64,000 nucleotides of DNA from Armillaria gallica (GCA_037576215.1 JBANDB010000009.1:1922001-1986000); one strand, 5' to 3'. Counted from the first letter of the stretch, positions 45,801 through 56,831 are shown. Notes: generated by a model not told the origin, from the sequence alone. Program-made: numbers and translations.

Positions 45801-48800
45801 AGGGTTCGAGTTGAAACAATCGTCGAGCGACCCCCGCCCTCCCCCCACGTATCGGAGCCGTGAGAGGGAGATTGCAACAAGGAACGGAATTACCGCAGTA
45901 TCTGAAAAAAAAAAAACCGAAAGCAGTTCCTGGAAACGCTCCGGCCAGCCCATTCACCCCGCCCGATTTGTGATCCCCGCCCAATCGCGCATGCTCTTGA
46001 ACCAGGAATCTTAAACCTGCCGATCCACATCGCACGTCATGCATCCAGAGGTTCCTAGAGAAGAATTTCGTCATAGATGTTGGTACATGATCCCCGTTTA
46101 TCATCCGTCATGATTAGCAGGTGGCTTCTTTGACTTTCCCCTTGCACTTCCTGCCAAGAGATGATGCCGAACAAGGTGTGCAACCGCAAGTAGAACATTT
46201 AGACATCTGCTTCCGGAAATTTCGGATGAAGGGGAAGAGAGGAGAGTTGTTTGGTCGTAAACGAGAGCGGTCAACAAACCGCTTGCATGCATGTTCCTGG
46301 AAACGCAGCCCAAATCCTTGCCTATCCTGCCTATCCTGCGGCGGAAGCGGTTCCTGGAATCATGCTCCGTCCAAGCGCGCTCAGTTTGGGGCATGGGGAA
46401 ACGAGGAATGGACGCTGGGGATTTTTTCATTCAGAGGCGGTGGGATTTGTTCGGCTTTGTTTGTTGGTTGTGAAAAAATTTCCTAAACCAACATTGAGAT
46501 ACAAGCATAGAACTGGTCCAGGTAATGAAGAGGCCTAGACATGATTTGAGAGAAGAAGGAGCGACTCGGATCCTGGATCTATGGATAAGGATAATAGATA
46601 TAGACGTTCGATGAACCTCTTCATCACACGCACAGGTACCAAAAAAGTCCCGGCGGGAGATACTTGTCGCTTCTGGCGTACTGGCGCGATCACGGGTTGT
46701 GTCTTTGGTGGTCCAGGTAAAGCGAAGAAGAACGGCCCTCATAAATCCACGGTCCGGGGGAGTACTGAATAGAGGGGATGTACACGTCCACGAGCCACAT
46801 GCAATCCAGAACCTATCGCGCATGAGGACCACCTAGCTGCGCGCCGAAATCTGATGGGAAGTGATAGTTGTAGGTTGCTGGGAGGGTAGAGTGCGGAATC
46901 AACAAAGCTTCACGCTAGTGATGGAAGAAGACGAAACAGAAAAGAGCCGTCGGTTGGGAGAAAGGTTCACGTAAGCGAAAACGAATGGATCGCTCTGTGT
47001 TCATATTCATAGCTGATGGTAGATATGACATTACGACGTAACGGGACGTAGCTATTGCTCAAGGAAATAGTCAGGAATAGCGACGACCTGATGGAAAAGA
47101 AGGCGATGACGACGCGGTCTTTGAACTACTACACCAAGTTGCGCTGTAGAACCTAATTCCTGAGAAGCCGTATCAACAATGCGCGGCACGGCTGTATCAA
47201 AAACCGCAGAACCCACAGGGTTTTTGACAGAACCTGTTGTGATGGGGAAGGCACTGCACGTAACGTAACCGCTTGACATTGGGCCTCATGGGAGAGAATG
47301 AAAAATACATACCAAGTATGCAGAACTTTTTTTTGAACTGTAAAAGATGCCAAGATATTTTGGTGGCCATGGCGGACAAAGGCAAGATGGACTCCGAAAG
47401 ATCCGGAATACACCCCACCCCAAGTCCGTCCTACTTGGATATCACTTTAGTTTAAAGTTTTGAGTGGTCGGTCCCGATCATGAACGAAACGAACGGACGA
47501 ATTCCGACTTCAATTCGTCATCGGTAAAGCTCCCACGTGGCTGTAACGTGGCGTACATTTCATTCGTGACGAAGTCCCTCTCTCCATTCCCTTTTTTTTT
47601 TTCTCAAGTATGACAGTCACACGTATTGTCGGAATCGGATTCTTTATACCGGAGTCAGAACCCCCCGGGGGTTTTATCATTTATTTTATCCGACTGATTT
47701 ACAGTGAGTACGATGATGATTGTTGGGGGAACTAGCAGTGGAAGGTATCCCACGGCCGATAATTATCCTGGCGGGAAGGTCTAGAGCCTTTAAGTTTTGG
47801 GTGTGCAGGGGGGTCTAAATGTATCTGCAGGCCTGGGAGGGGATTGGCGACTTCCCCGCCGCGCGGGGGAATTTACGATCGCAATACATTAGGATGGCTA
47901 GGCTTGTCGGTGGGTTGAAAAGCTCTCACGACCGTATTTTTGGTTCGCTGAGGTGTGGGATAATGCCCAGCCATTGAGTTGATAGATATCTTGAGCCTAC
48001 TGAGTACTCCTCGAGCATAAGTCCCAGAGTCTCACGGTGTGACGCGCAAAGGGCGCTAGTACTATTCATTTTGCATCACCCGGCGGCAAACAAGTACTGC
48101 ATCATGATGTCGGGCTCGGAGAGCTATTTTTCAGGTCATGGAATTGAAAGGCGCTACAGAAATAGAATTGAGAATACAAACGGAAGATAACAATGTACGA
48201 GAGTTCGAGGTAAACCGGCGGTCCCGCAAATCAGCGTTCTCAGCCTAACCGCTGAAAGTGCAAGCTCTGTAGGGTCATTTAATATTGTATTTCTAAAGAT
48301 GATTGACGTAAGACTGACGAGCTGATTAGCCTTTGTGCCGTCCCGCGGCTCGTACCGTAATAGACAAGCCGTTACTGGAAGCAAGTGGGAAGGCGCAATC
48401 GTTCAAGCAAATGAAGGTGAATAGAAACGACTCCACAGCGCTGCGTATGCTCGGAAGTTTTCTCTAGGTGGGCTCCAAGGCCGCCTCGATCTTGCGGTCT
48501 TGTGTCGACGCGACTAATAAGATGGATAACAATTATCAAGGGAGATGAAAACTCATCTCGTGTCTGAATCGCATGCTTGTTGACAGATGAATTGCTTGCT
48601 CTACAGAGGTAGCCCCTGGGGTCGGGCTCGGTGAGAGGTCCTGGGTTGCCATCTTCGCAATGACAGCCTTTGAGTGATTAAATACGAATAGGATGTCATT
48701 AAAGGAAGAGGGGAATTGATAGGTACGCACCCTGCGGGTCCGTTTCCGTTGAAGATCACTGCGCGTGGATCTCTTGCCCTTGATAGTTCGAGATCAATAT

Positions 48801-49770
48801 TAAATGAGTCTTCAGGGTGGGGACCCGAGTATTATCCGTTGCCTAGTAGTAAGGATCTTGACGTATCGATTAATTGTCGATGAAGGGGATCCGGGAACGG
48901 AGGTGAATTGAAATGTGCGATTGCGCGTTCCATTTCAAAGGGCGAGTCTTTTCTGTCAAGCGAGGAATTATCATCTCTTAACATTTTCCACCCATAATAA
49001 CGGTACTCAGATAATCTCAGCAACATGGTATTCATATTGGCGTACGCGAGATGCGGCCTCTAGGAAGGAGGGGAACGGGCGTCAAAACGAATTTTGGATT
49101 TCGAGGTCCGATCTTGGGTCAAAATCCTGACAAAATGACCCCCGCCTCCACCCTCGGATCTGGAATCCAGACGACATTGGTCGATACCTAGAAGTTACAT
49201 AGTATATCATAAACGCCGCACGCCAAGCCATGGATGATGGATAGTGTAAATGCTATCGGCAAAAAGTGAGGAGTCACGCGAGAGCGTTGCGAAGAATTAT
49301 TTGAGTCAATGAGACGTGCTGGACCGGTAGCAGATCCAAAACGAATCGTTACCGCAGGTTGCACCAAAGCATACGTGCACAGGCTTATCGCCAACTCCCG
49401 GTGCTGCTACAGGACACATCTTCTGGTTCCACTCCCAGCACCAAGGTTTACGTCGCATAAGACACTGCGCATGGCAGGCGACGAGGGAAGCAGTGGGCCA
49501 TCACGACCGGGCGTCGTGCCCATGTTTTGCGAGCCATCCATCAAAACGAGTGCTACCTGAGCAACCTACGACATCGCAGAGTCCGCTCCGTAGCTATTGG
49601 AATAGTCCCGAAGTTGACAAATATGCAAGAGAACGTCTTCGCGTATGACGCGAGGAGTAAACGTAAACAAATTTTGAAGGAACAACAAGACTGTTATGCA
49701 ATTTCAACTACTATCTTTCCTCTATCAAAACGTGGTCAGCTCATTAATGCTTATCGCTGAGAGCCAGGCC
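42890..49770. other. 6.9 kb gene desert
   Basis: No frame longer than about 130 codons and no protein motif was recognised on either strand. Overlapping short frames cluster at 45.7-46.8 kb. No terminal inverted repeats, reverse transcriptase or transposase remnants were visible by eye. A 12-base A run lies at 45905-45916. The region may be degraded repeat or centromere-like spacer. Confidence 0.5.
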
Positions 49771-51109
49771 TTACATATTCTTATTCTCCTCCATCTCTCG
49801 ATGGGCCTCTTGGATGTTATTCCAATCATAGACCTATCCGCGAGGTTAGAAAGCAGACAGCAACCGGGAAGAACCTCACCTTGTGTATGTACGTCTTGAT
49901 TGGACCATTCCCTTCGCGTCCGGTAATGTTTTCCAGAACCTGGTCCCTCAACCTGCTCACGGTCTATTAGAAATAGCAGAGTGAACGTTCACAGTGCTTA
50001 CCGGGCGATCAAATCTGCCTGGTATTCCAAGCTACGAGATCTGAGAGTGGATCCCTGAACCCGGAGGCGCTTGTAAAGGAAAGGACGCAAATCCACAGAA
50101 GGGATCGTATAACCTTCCTTTCTCTCTCAGCTCCTCGTATGTATACAGAAAAGAACCTCACCGCTGAGCAAAGCAAATATCGTCATCCGGCCATCAACAG
50201 CGAGCGAGTCGATATTCCTCTTCCAATGAGTCTGGCCAACAAAGTCAAGAATGACGTCGACGCCTTTCCCGTGGGTGATTTTGAGTGCTTCTGCTGCAAA
50301 ATCATGGGTCTTGTAGTTGACTCCGTGGGTGGCGCCGTTGGGGATGGAGAGGAGCCAGTCGAGCTTTTCCTTGGTGGAGGCGGTGGCGATGACGTTCTTC
50401 CTGGAGGGAGGGTGAGGATGAGTGTTAGACGCGTAGTTGGAGGATACTGACGCGCCGAGGGAACGCGCCATTTGGATGGCGGCGATCCCAACGCTGGAGG
50501 CGGCAGCGTGTATGAGGACGCTCTCGCCGGGTTGGAGCGAGCCGTAGAGTGTGATTCCTTGGAGGGCTGGTAGAGGCTGGGTGAGTTTTTTCGGGTTGGA
50601 GGTGGGGCAGTGAGGGTACCGGTTAGAAATACCTCGGGGATGCTAGCGGCTTCGGTCCAGGAGAGGCGTGAGGGTTTGGGGATGAGATGAGATTCTTGTG
50701 CGAGGATGTATTCTGCATATGCTCCCTGTGAATTTGAAAGGTGTCAGTCCGGGGGAGGGGGTTGGAGGGGATATTGACTTACGCCTGGAGCGATGCCGAA
50801 TACTTGGTCGCCCTCTTTCCAGGTATCAGAGACGTTGGGTCCGAGAGCAGCGATGTGGCCCGAGAATTCTACTCCGAGGATCGTAGGGCGCCGGGCGGCA
50901 GAGGGTACTTGCCTTCTCGTTGGAGTATATCCATGCTGTTAAGCCCGAAGGCCTTGACCTGTGGTAGATAAGCGTCAGGTAGATCGGAGGTAAGAGATGT
51001 TCATACTTTTACAAGAAGCTGCCGTTCCCCGGGAGTTGGGGTCTCTACGTTTCCGATGTAGAGGTTCTCGAGGGGGCCTTTGTCGTCTTTGATCAGTATG
51101 GCTCTCATG
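49771..51109 (-). CDS. PIG3-like NADPH:quinone oxidoreductase, one frame break
   Basis: Eight exons on the minus strand (51008-51109, 50783-50958, 50620-50725, 50452-50566, 50162-50400, 50002-50113, 49880-49952, 49771-49833) give 328 residues if one base is restored. The MDR fold starts with MRAILIKDDKGPLENLYIGN. GLNSMDILQREGKYPLPPG and EAASIPEVFLTALQGITLYG are classical PIG3 segments. ESVLIHAAASSVGIAAIQMA is the NADPH-binding loop. RPFLYKRLRVQGSTLRSRS is also a PIG3 hallmark. Such enzymes reduce quinones with NADPH and protect against redox stress. Exon 2 lacks one C in the run at 50886-50888, which should read PGAPTILGVEFSG. The gene diverges from the Ser-rich gene, with 193 bp between starts. 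Confidence 0.88.
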
Positions 51110-51302
51110 TCGTGAAGGATAAGAGGTAAGAGGGTATGACATCACATGCTCAGAAACCGCAGATATGAAGACGACGATGGCCGTGATAGAGTATGATCGG
51201 ATGCATGACGTCACACTGTCCCTTCTTGTCTTCACACCACCACCTCTCTAGTCGTCTCGTCGTCTTTCTCTCTCTCTTTGCCACCCCCAACCTGGCTAAC
51301 CA
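51110..51302. promoter_or_regulatory. Bidirectional promoter interval
   Basis: 193 bp separate the start codons of the divergent PIG3-like gene and the Ser/Arg-rich gene. Both promoters must lie in this interval or overlap the 5' ends. It contains CT-rich tracts (CTCTCTCTCTTT) near 51270. No TATA box is obvious. Confidence 0.5.
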
Positions 51303-52964
51303 ATGCTCAACCTCAAACGCGCCGGGTCCAATCCCGCTGGCCCCGCCCCCACCACCAAAAAATCCCGACCCCTATACGAAACACCATTCCCGAACCCGTC
51401 CAGCGACAATCTAGCATACAAGCTCCCTCGAGCGCACCCAGAGCCGGAGACACGGGAAAGTTCTCACCCGTGCCTGTGCCCTCAGTCCGCAGGACGAGCT
51501 CCAGGAACCTGAAGGAGAACAGGGTGAAGACCAAGTCCAAGTCGAGGTCGCGGTCCAAGTCGAGGAAGGGCGTGCTGGAGAGCCCCTTTCCCGTTTTTGC
51601 CCCAGATGCAGAGGCTCCGAGTCGTTTTCCCAAGCGCACGTTGTCGGACAAGTTTCAGCCGAATATACCCATCCCGCAACAGTCCCAGTCGACGACGACT
51701 TCTCCCCAGCCCCAGTTTGAGAGGAGACGCCGTCCTTCCGTGCCTACACCTCCTCGTACGCATATTTCGTTCCTCGATCCGGATGTCAAGCATCATGGTA
51801 TGGGGAACGTTGAGTTCAGTATTGCTTCTCCCGAGGTGGATTTCAATAGGCCGCCGTCGCAGTTGTCGTTGTACGACGGGACTGGGATGTTTGCGGATGT
51901 TCAGTTCGTTTCTACCCCCTTTAGGTTTGCTAGGAATGGGGAGGGGACGATCGACCCGCGTTTGCTGTCCAAGCGTGATAACCCGCTGAGCGACACAGAT
52001 ACGGATGAAGAGGGGCCTATTACGAGTCCGTTGAAGTACCTAAAGTGGTCGTTACAGAAGAAGCGCCAGATGTCTGCGGGGTATACGACGCCTGATGAAG
52101 AAGAGACTGGGTGGATTAGTGATTCGCTGATTTCGCCGCCTACGAGGGGGGATGTGGAGATGGCTGATCCGGAGCCGGACTTGGTGGAGGAGTTGTCTTT
52201 GGACAACTTGATTTTGGGTTATGGTACGCATATATGCGCCTTGAAAGTTGTCGGAGGGCTTATTGCTTTTGTAGAAGACAGGCCGGAGCCTATACGCACG
52301 CGGTCACTTGATTCTTCAGCATCGTCCCTGGCACCTGCATTGCCGATCAAGCCTGCAACTAGGAGGACTCGGAGCGGGACCGTCCTTCAAGGCGCAACAA
52401 ATGAAGTGACTGTTGGGAGAACTAGGAGCGGGACGGTCACCCAGCGGACGAGAAGTGGGACTGTCACGCAGAAGAGAGCTAGGAGTGGGAGTATCTTGGC
52501 TCCGCCGCCTGTCGTTGGCGGGGGAAGGGCTCGGAGCGGGAGTATCTCAATCGTGCGCCGCCTCCTGCTGGAAGGAAGGGTGTATTTAGCGGGGGAGTGA
52601 GCGCGCCTGATGGAGATGGAGATGACGAGTTCTCAGAGGATGAGGTGCGCTCTTGTTCGCCTGATCCGCGTCTCTTATTGCCTTTCTTAGCTCGAGCGGT
52701 TGACGTTCAGTACTCCGGAAGACGAATTGCCGTTTCCTCGACCTCGTATACGCCGAGCGAGGGTGAGGGACGGGCAGAGGAAAATGTACAGGCACCCGCC
52801 CGTGGAAGGGGACGAGGACGGTATGGACGAGGATGATGAGCTGCTGTTGGTGAGTGCCCTTTGGCGGGTTGTGTGATGCTGATTTCAGTGTTGGCGCAGA
52901 AATGAATAGGTAAGATATTTTCTTTTGACAGGTTTACGCGCTATCGGAATTGGCTTTATGGTGA
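51303..52964 (+). CDS. Ser/Arg-rich protein with RTRSGTV repeats, two frame breaks
   Basis: Four exons (51303-52223, 52275-52644, 52691-52849, 52932-52964) encode 494 residues if two bases are restored. I recognise no domain. The protein begins MLNLKRAGSNPAG, continues with a basic SRSRSKSRKG stretch and a central region with FLDPDVKHHGMGNVEFS. It then has five repeats of the type R-T/A-R-S-G-T/S-V/I and an acidic tail. Low complexity and basic charge suggest a nuclear or regulatory protein. Frame breaks lie in an A run (51357-51362, six where seven are needed) and an AA pair (52549-52550, where three are needed). Both are homopolymer contractions. Splice phases fit only after correction. Confidence 0.65.
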
Positions 52965-53482
52965 GTGGGTTGATTGTCTGTGTGCGTGCTAATAAAATGT
53001 CCAAAAGATGTGGATTCTTTGGCTCTGGCTTGGATTGTTGCTTTGGTCTCGTTGCACTGGAACGCTAATGGACTGGAACGCTTTTGTATCGACTACGCGC
53101 TCTCTTTGGACTCGGATCGCTTTGGTGGAATTGTAATTGTATTAGCTCTGCATGTTTGTAATTTTTTTAAATAAGCACGGGTATCGATAGTCCCAGTGTT
53201 CAACGTTCGATGATTCAGCCTTTTGAAGAAGCTACTCATGCTATGGAAGAGAGGAAATCACGGTTGCATATCTCTGATTGGGACAACCCAGCATATAATC
53301 GGTATTCCATCAGAGATTACACAACGAAGAGACAAAACGCGATTTGAGCAATGTTCCTATTTTTTTTGGACGCATTAATTCAAATGCGGGGTGTGCATGG
53401 AGGATTTATTGTAAAAGCAAGAGGGACTACTAGTACTACAAAGTAAAATGAACTAAAGGAGCGATGTAAACCCAATAAAAAA
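52965..53482. other. Intergenic region at the start of the repeat cluster
   Basis: 518 bp containing the first tRNA-like unit (53271-53316) and, near its right end, sequence duplicated from the 3' flank of the gene at 54692-56831. A 66-codon frame at 52974-53174 is not supported. Confidence 0.5.
53271..53316 (-). repeat. tRNA-like unit L1 (short family)
   Basis: 46 bases whose ends are perfectly complementary over seven positions (TCTCTGA and TCAGAGA on the minus strand). The B box is degraded (GGGTTGTCCC). Compare with L5, where the same stem carries compensating changes. Confidence 0.65.
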
Positions 53483-53569
53483 CTATAACTCTCCGGGATC
53501 TCTCTTGTCGCCTTTGACGCGTCTGACCTCTTCCTCGGTCATCTCACCAACGAGCGGTTCACCGACAGG
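53483..53569 (-). pseudogene. Truncated copy of the C-terminal coding end of the downstream gene
   Basis: The minus strand encodes GEPLVGEMTEEEVRRVKGD and then the same ending RDPGEL and stop as the gene at 54692. One difference is Asn to Lys. The duplicated DNA continues 3' of the stop through an almost identical 3' flank (down to about 53370). The copy stops abruptly at 53570 where tRNA-like repeat sequence begins. No start or other coding part is present. Confidence 0.85.
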
Positions 53570-53626
53570 ACCCTTCTGAAGAAAAAGCTACTTATGCTAT
53601 GGAAGAGATGAAGTAGCCTTTGCATA

Positions 53627-53675
53627 TCCCTGATTAGGACTTGAACCCAGCATATAATCGGTAGTCCATAGGAGA
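53627..53675 (-). repeat. tRNA-like unit L2
   Basis: 49 bases with a B-box-like GGGTTCAAGTCC and imperfect terminal pairing. A T5 run lies downstream on the minus strand (53581-53586). Confidence 0.6.
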
Positions 53676-53802
53676 TTACACAACGAAGGGACAAAACGTG
53701 ATTTGAGCAATGAAATTTGAAAACCAAAGTGGTAAGGATAGAGGGAAGGATTAGTTTACGGGCATAGATCGAAAAAATCTGTCCCACACGTTCTTGCTAT
53801 CT

Positions 53803-53860
53803 TTTATCGGGATTCGAACCCGCGTGTACCAGCTATGCACCTTCTCCAAGGGAGTGTGGC
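53803..53860 (-). repeat. tRNA-like unit L3 with perfect B box
   Basis: On the minus strand, CCACACTCCC is followed by an A-box-like CTTGGAGAAGG and a perfect B box GGTTCGAATCC (53810-53820). A T6 run lies about 25-30 bases downstream. Confidence 0.65.
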
Positions 53861-53942
53861 TATTTCTACACAAGGAAGGGACCAAACGAGAGCTTGTTTT
53901 GTTTCGTGACGAAAAAACCATTTCTGAGGTATTCCTCCATTT

Positions 53943-54010
53943 TCTATTGGGATTCGAACGCGTGTATGGATAGATGTTCAAATCGACCACGTCGATTGCA
54001 GGGAGGAGTG
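53943..54010 (-). repeat. tRNA-like unit L4
   Basis: The minus strand contains GTGGTCGATTTGAACATCT followed by CGTTCGAATCC, a B box with one change. A run of T lies downstream near 53910. Confidence 0.55.
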
Positions 54011-54091
54011 TACGCTCCTCTTGACCGCGGTTCCTGCATGAAAGGTGGACGCAAGCCTTTTGAAGAAAAAGCTATAGAACGCTGATGTATA

Positions 54092-54149
54092 TCCCTGATT
54101 GGAACTTGAACCCAGAGTACAAGGATGCTAACCGGTATTCCATCAGGGA
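54092..54149 (-). repeat. tRNA-like unit L5 with perfect acceptor-type stem
   Basis: 58 bases starting TCCCTGA and ending TCAGGGA, a perfect seven-base pair. Inside are a D-arm-like ACCGGTTAGCATCC and a T-arm-like GGGTTCAAGTTCC. There is no room for an anticodon arm. A T5 run follows on the minus strand. Confidence 0.7.
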
Positions 54150-54189
54150 TTACACCACGGAGGGACAAAATGTGATTTAGACAATGGCT

Positions 54190-54253
54190 ATCTTTTACCG
54201 GGATTCGAACCCGCGTGTACCAGCCATCCACCCTGGCCAAGGGAGTGTGGTGT
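54190..54253 (-). repeat. tRNA-like unit L6 with perfect B box
   Basis: On the minus strand, CCACACTCCCTTGGCCAGG is followed by GTGGATGGCTGG and a perfect B box GGTTCGAATCC (54201-54211). TTGGCCAGGGTGG resembles an A box. It is the clearest relative of L3. Confidence 0.65.
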
Positions 54254-54342
54254 CTTCCTAGACACAAACACGAGGAGGTCGAGATTCAAGATTGGTGCTT
54301 ATTTTGTTCCCAAAGATTATCGATGCGTCTTGGAAAAACACG

Positions 54343-54460
54343 TGCTCTGAGTATTGTCTCTGGGATTCGAACCCGTATGTGGATGGATGGTTTTTCATTG
54401 CATGGAGCGGTCGCTCTGAGTATTGTCTCTGGGATTCGAACCCGTATGTGGATAGATGTC
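54343..54460 (-). repeat. tRNA-like units L7 and L8, tandem 70 bp duplication
   Basis: A 45-base block ending in the reverse B box (54363-54373 and 54432-54442) occurs twice, 70 bp apart, differing by a single base. L8 continues into the CAAGTTGACCACCTCACC flank also found near L4 and R6; L7 is truncated there. Confidence 0.75.
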
Positions 54461-54691
54461 CAAGTTGACCACCTCACCTATTGTACGGGAGAGTGTGCGT
54501 TCCTCTTGAGCACGAGTCATCCGTTCCTGATTTGGCGCCTTTTTGGACGCATTAATTCAAATGCCACGGTCGCGGGGGCGCATAGCGTTCTGAAAATCTT
54601 TTATGCTGTTCCTGCATGGAAGATGTATTGTAAAAGCACTAGTACTACAAAGTAAAATGAACTAAAGGAGCGATGCAAACCCAATAAAAAA

Positions 54692-56831
54692 CTATAACTC
54701 TCCGGGATCTCTGTTGTCACCTTTGACGCGCCTGACCTCTTCCTCGGTCATCTCACCCACGAGCGGTTCACCAACAGGCAAAATCTTGACCTCCTTGGCT
54801 TTGGGGATTTGCGGGGCCACGGGCATACCGTGCTTCTTGGCACCGACGCTTCTCTTTGAAGGCTTGGGCGCCGCCTGGGTCTCAGCTTGACTGGCCTCCG
54901 TCTGTGCCTGTGTCACTGCCTCCGCCTGCTGAAACGCCTGCTCGACCTGCTCCTTGGACTTGCCCACCAACAACGCGTCGAGTTTAGGCTTCATATCCTC
55001 GCGGATCCTGGCGACGCGGGAGACGAAACCAGTGATGGCATCCTGCATGTCGTGCTGCTTGGCCTCGAGGGCGATGAGGACGGTGTCGCCGAGAGGCCTG
55101 GGGTGGGTGTTGTTCTGCAACTGGCGGATCTGGGTATCAAAGTTGTGGTAGACTATGTTTCGTTAATAAGAGAAATAGAAGAGAGGAGAAGAGACGCACC
55201 TCGCATCAAGTCGTGATAGTGCTGCCAATCTTCGTAGGTGACGTCCTCCAACCAGGCATAGTCCAAGCCCAAGTCGGCCTGTGCCTTTTCTGCGAGAGCC
55301 TTGACTTCGCGACTGGCAACGACGCACTCTCTAACCTCGTCCTCCCTGACGCGTGTGGCCCACTTTTCGACACGCTCGCCCATCTCGCGGACGAGGGCCT
55401 CGAGCTTCTCCTCGACGCGCGCAGGACCTTTTCCCCCTCTCGCCGTCCTTGGGCTCCTTGTTCCACCAGCCCTCGAGGCCGCCGACGAGTTTCTCTGCCT
55501 CGTCGACAAAGGCATCGAGCAGCTTGCTGACATGGACGCCGCCGACGAAATCGGTCTCTTCGTCTTCGACAGCCTGGCCAAAGAGGACGGCGGCTGCGCG
55601 ACTACGGATACGGGAGAGGTTGGTGCGGACTGTGGCGGCGCGGGCTGCTGCGAGGGTGTCGAGCTGGGAGGCCCAGGTGGCGTGACGGGCTGTTATGTTG
55701 GCGCGTTTGGAGGCGATGGCTGCGGGGTCGCGGGTGGCTTCTGTGGGGGGTGTGAAGGAGGTGGAGGTGGGGGTGTTAGAGGCGGGGGTGTTGGCGGCGT
55801 CAAAGTCGATGCCGAGGTCTGCTAGAAAGTCGTCATACTCGGAGGATGTCGATGCGGGCTACGGGATCTTCTGTCGCCGGCGACGTTGGTTCAGAGTCTG
55901 AGATTGTTGGCGGTTCAGAAGACGGCTCTGCAGACGAGGTTGTTACAGAGTCTTCCGTGGTCGATGCTGGCTCTGGCGTCGATGTTGGCTCTGACGTTGG
56001 CTCTGACGTCGATGTTGGCGCTGGCTCTGACGTCTGAAGAGGCTCTTCAATCGGTGTCGGGTCTGACGGTGGTGCTGATTCAGACGTGGGTAGCTCTTCC
56101 GGGTCTGACGTCGATGTCGGGGCTGGCTCTGCAGATGATGACGTCGGTACTGGCTCCTTGGTTGGTGGCTCCTCAGACAGTGTCATCGTTGGCTCGGGCG
56201 CCTTACTCGGCGGTGGGACATGCTCGGTACGCCCTCGACTGAGCTCGACGACCTTGATCCACAACAAGCCCACATGCGGATCCACAAACTCCCTCCTCAG
56301 CTCCCCCAGCCTCTGCGCGCATACCCGATACGCCCCAATAACCCGGGGCCGTCCAAACCCGTACGCCCTCTGCACGTACGGCGCAACCACCGCGTACCCT
56401 TTGCGCACATACGGTGAAACGGTGGTGTATCCTTTGTGCGCGTACGGCGTGACGACCGAGGCATACTTGCTTATCGGGTCCACGTACGGCTTCAGATACG
56501 CTCTGTACCGCGGCTCCACAAACTCCTCCACACCCCGCACCGCTCTCCTCACAACAGGCCTCAACACCTCCGCCCCCTTCTCCACCACCGGTCTCACCCT
56601 CGGATGGTCCACCACTAGCCTAACAGGTGGCACCAAGTACACATCCACCACCTCCGTCCTGTACTTCGCCAGACCCCAACACACCGGGTCCTGCAGCCCA
56701 TAATCACTGGGGCACACCCGCAGCGCATATGCCACAAACAGCGCCAGGAACAAACCCAGCACGCGATCAGGGAACGACCACCCCTTCTTCTTCACCGCTT
56801 TCTTTTTCGGTTTGCCCTTTTTCTTTAGCAA
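54692..56831 (-). CDS. Membrane-anchored coiled-coil protein with Pro/Ser/Thr/Glu spacer, two frame breaks
   Basis: Two exons (55200-56831 and 54692-55152) encode about 696 residues if two single-base breaks are bridged. A Lys-rich N-terminus (KKKGKPKKKAVKKKG) precedes one transmembrane helix (VLGLFLALFVAYAL, residues 24-37). Next comes a region of Tyr/Pro-Val repeats (YVDPISKY, VSPYVRKGYAVVAPYV) and a spacer of about 120 residues of Ser, Thr, Pro and Glu. The C-terminal half is helical and probably coiled coil (EEKLEALVREMGERVEKW, DTQIRQLQNN). I recognise no named family. Breaks lie near 55850 and near a G5A4 run at about 55435, each as if one base were extra. The gene is flanked by tRNA-like arrays, and its 3' end has been copied to 53.5 kb. 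Confidence 0.65.

Noticed and set aside
45700..46830. Cluster of overlapping open frames on both strands
   Set aside because: None exceeds 133 codons or shows a motif. High GC in this stretch raises the chance of long random frames.
54092..54149. Calling unit L5 a functional tRNA gene
   Set aside because: The stem and T arm look like a tRNA, but at 58 bases there is no anticodon arm, so no amino acid identity can be assigned.
55301..56703. Long Gly/Ser/Val-rich plus-strand frames
   Set aside because: They are complementary to the Pro/Ser/Thr/Glu-rich minus-strand gene and reflect its repeated codons.
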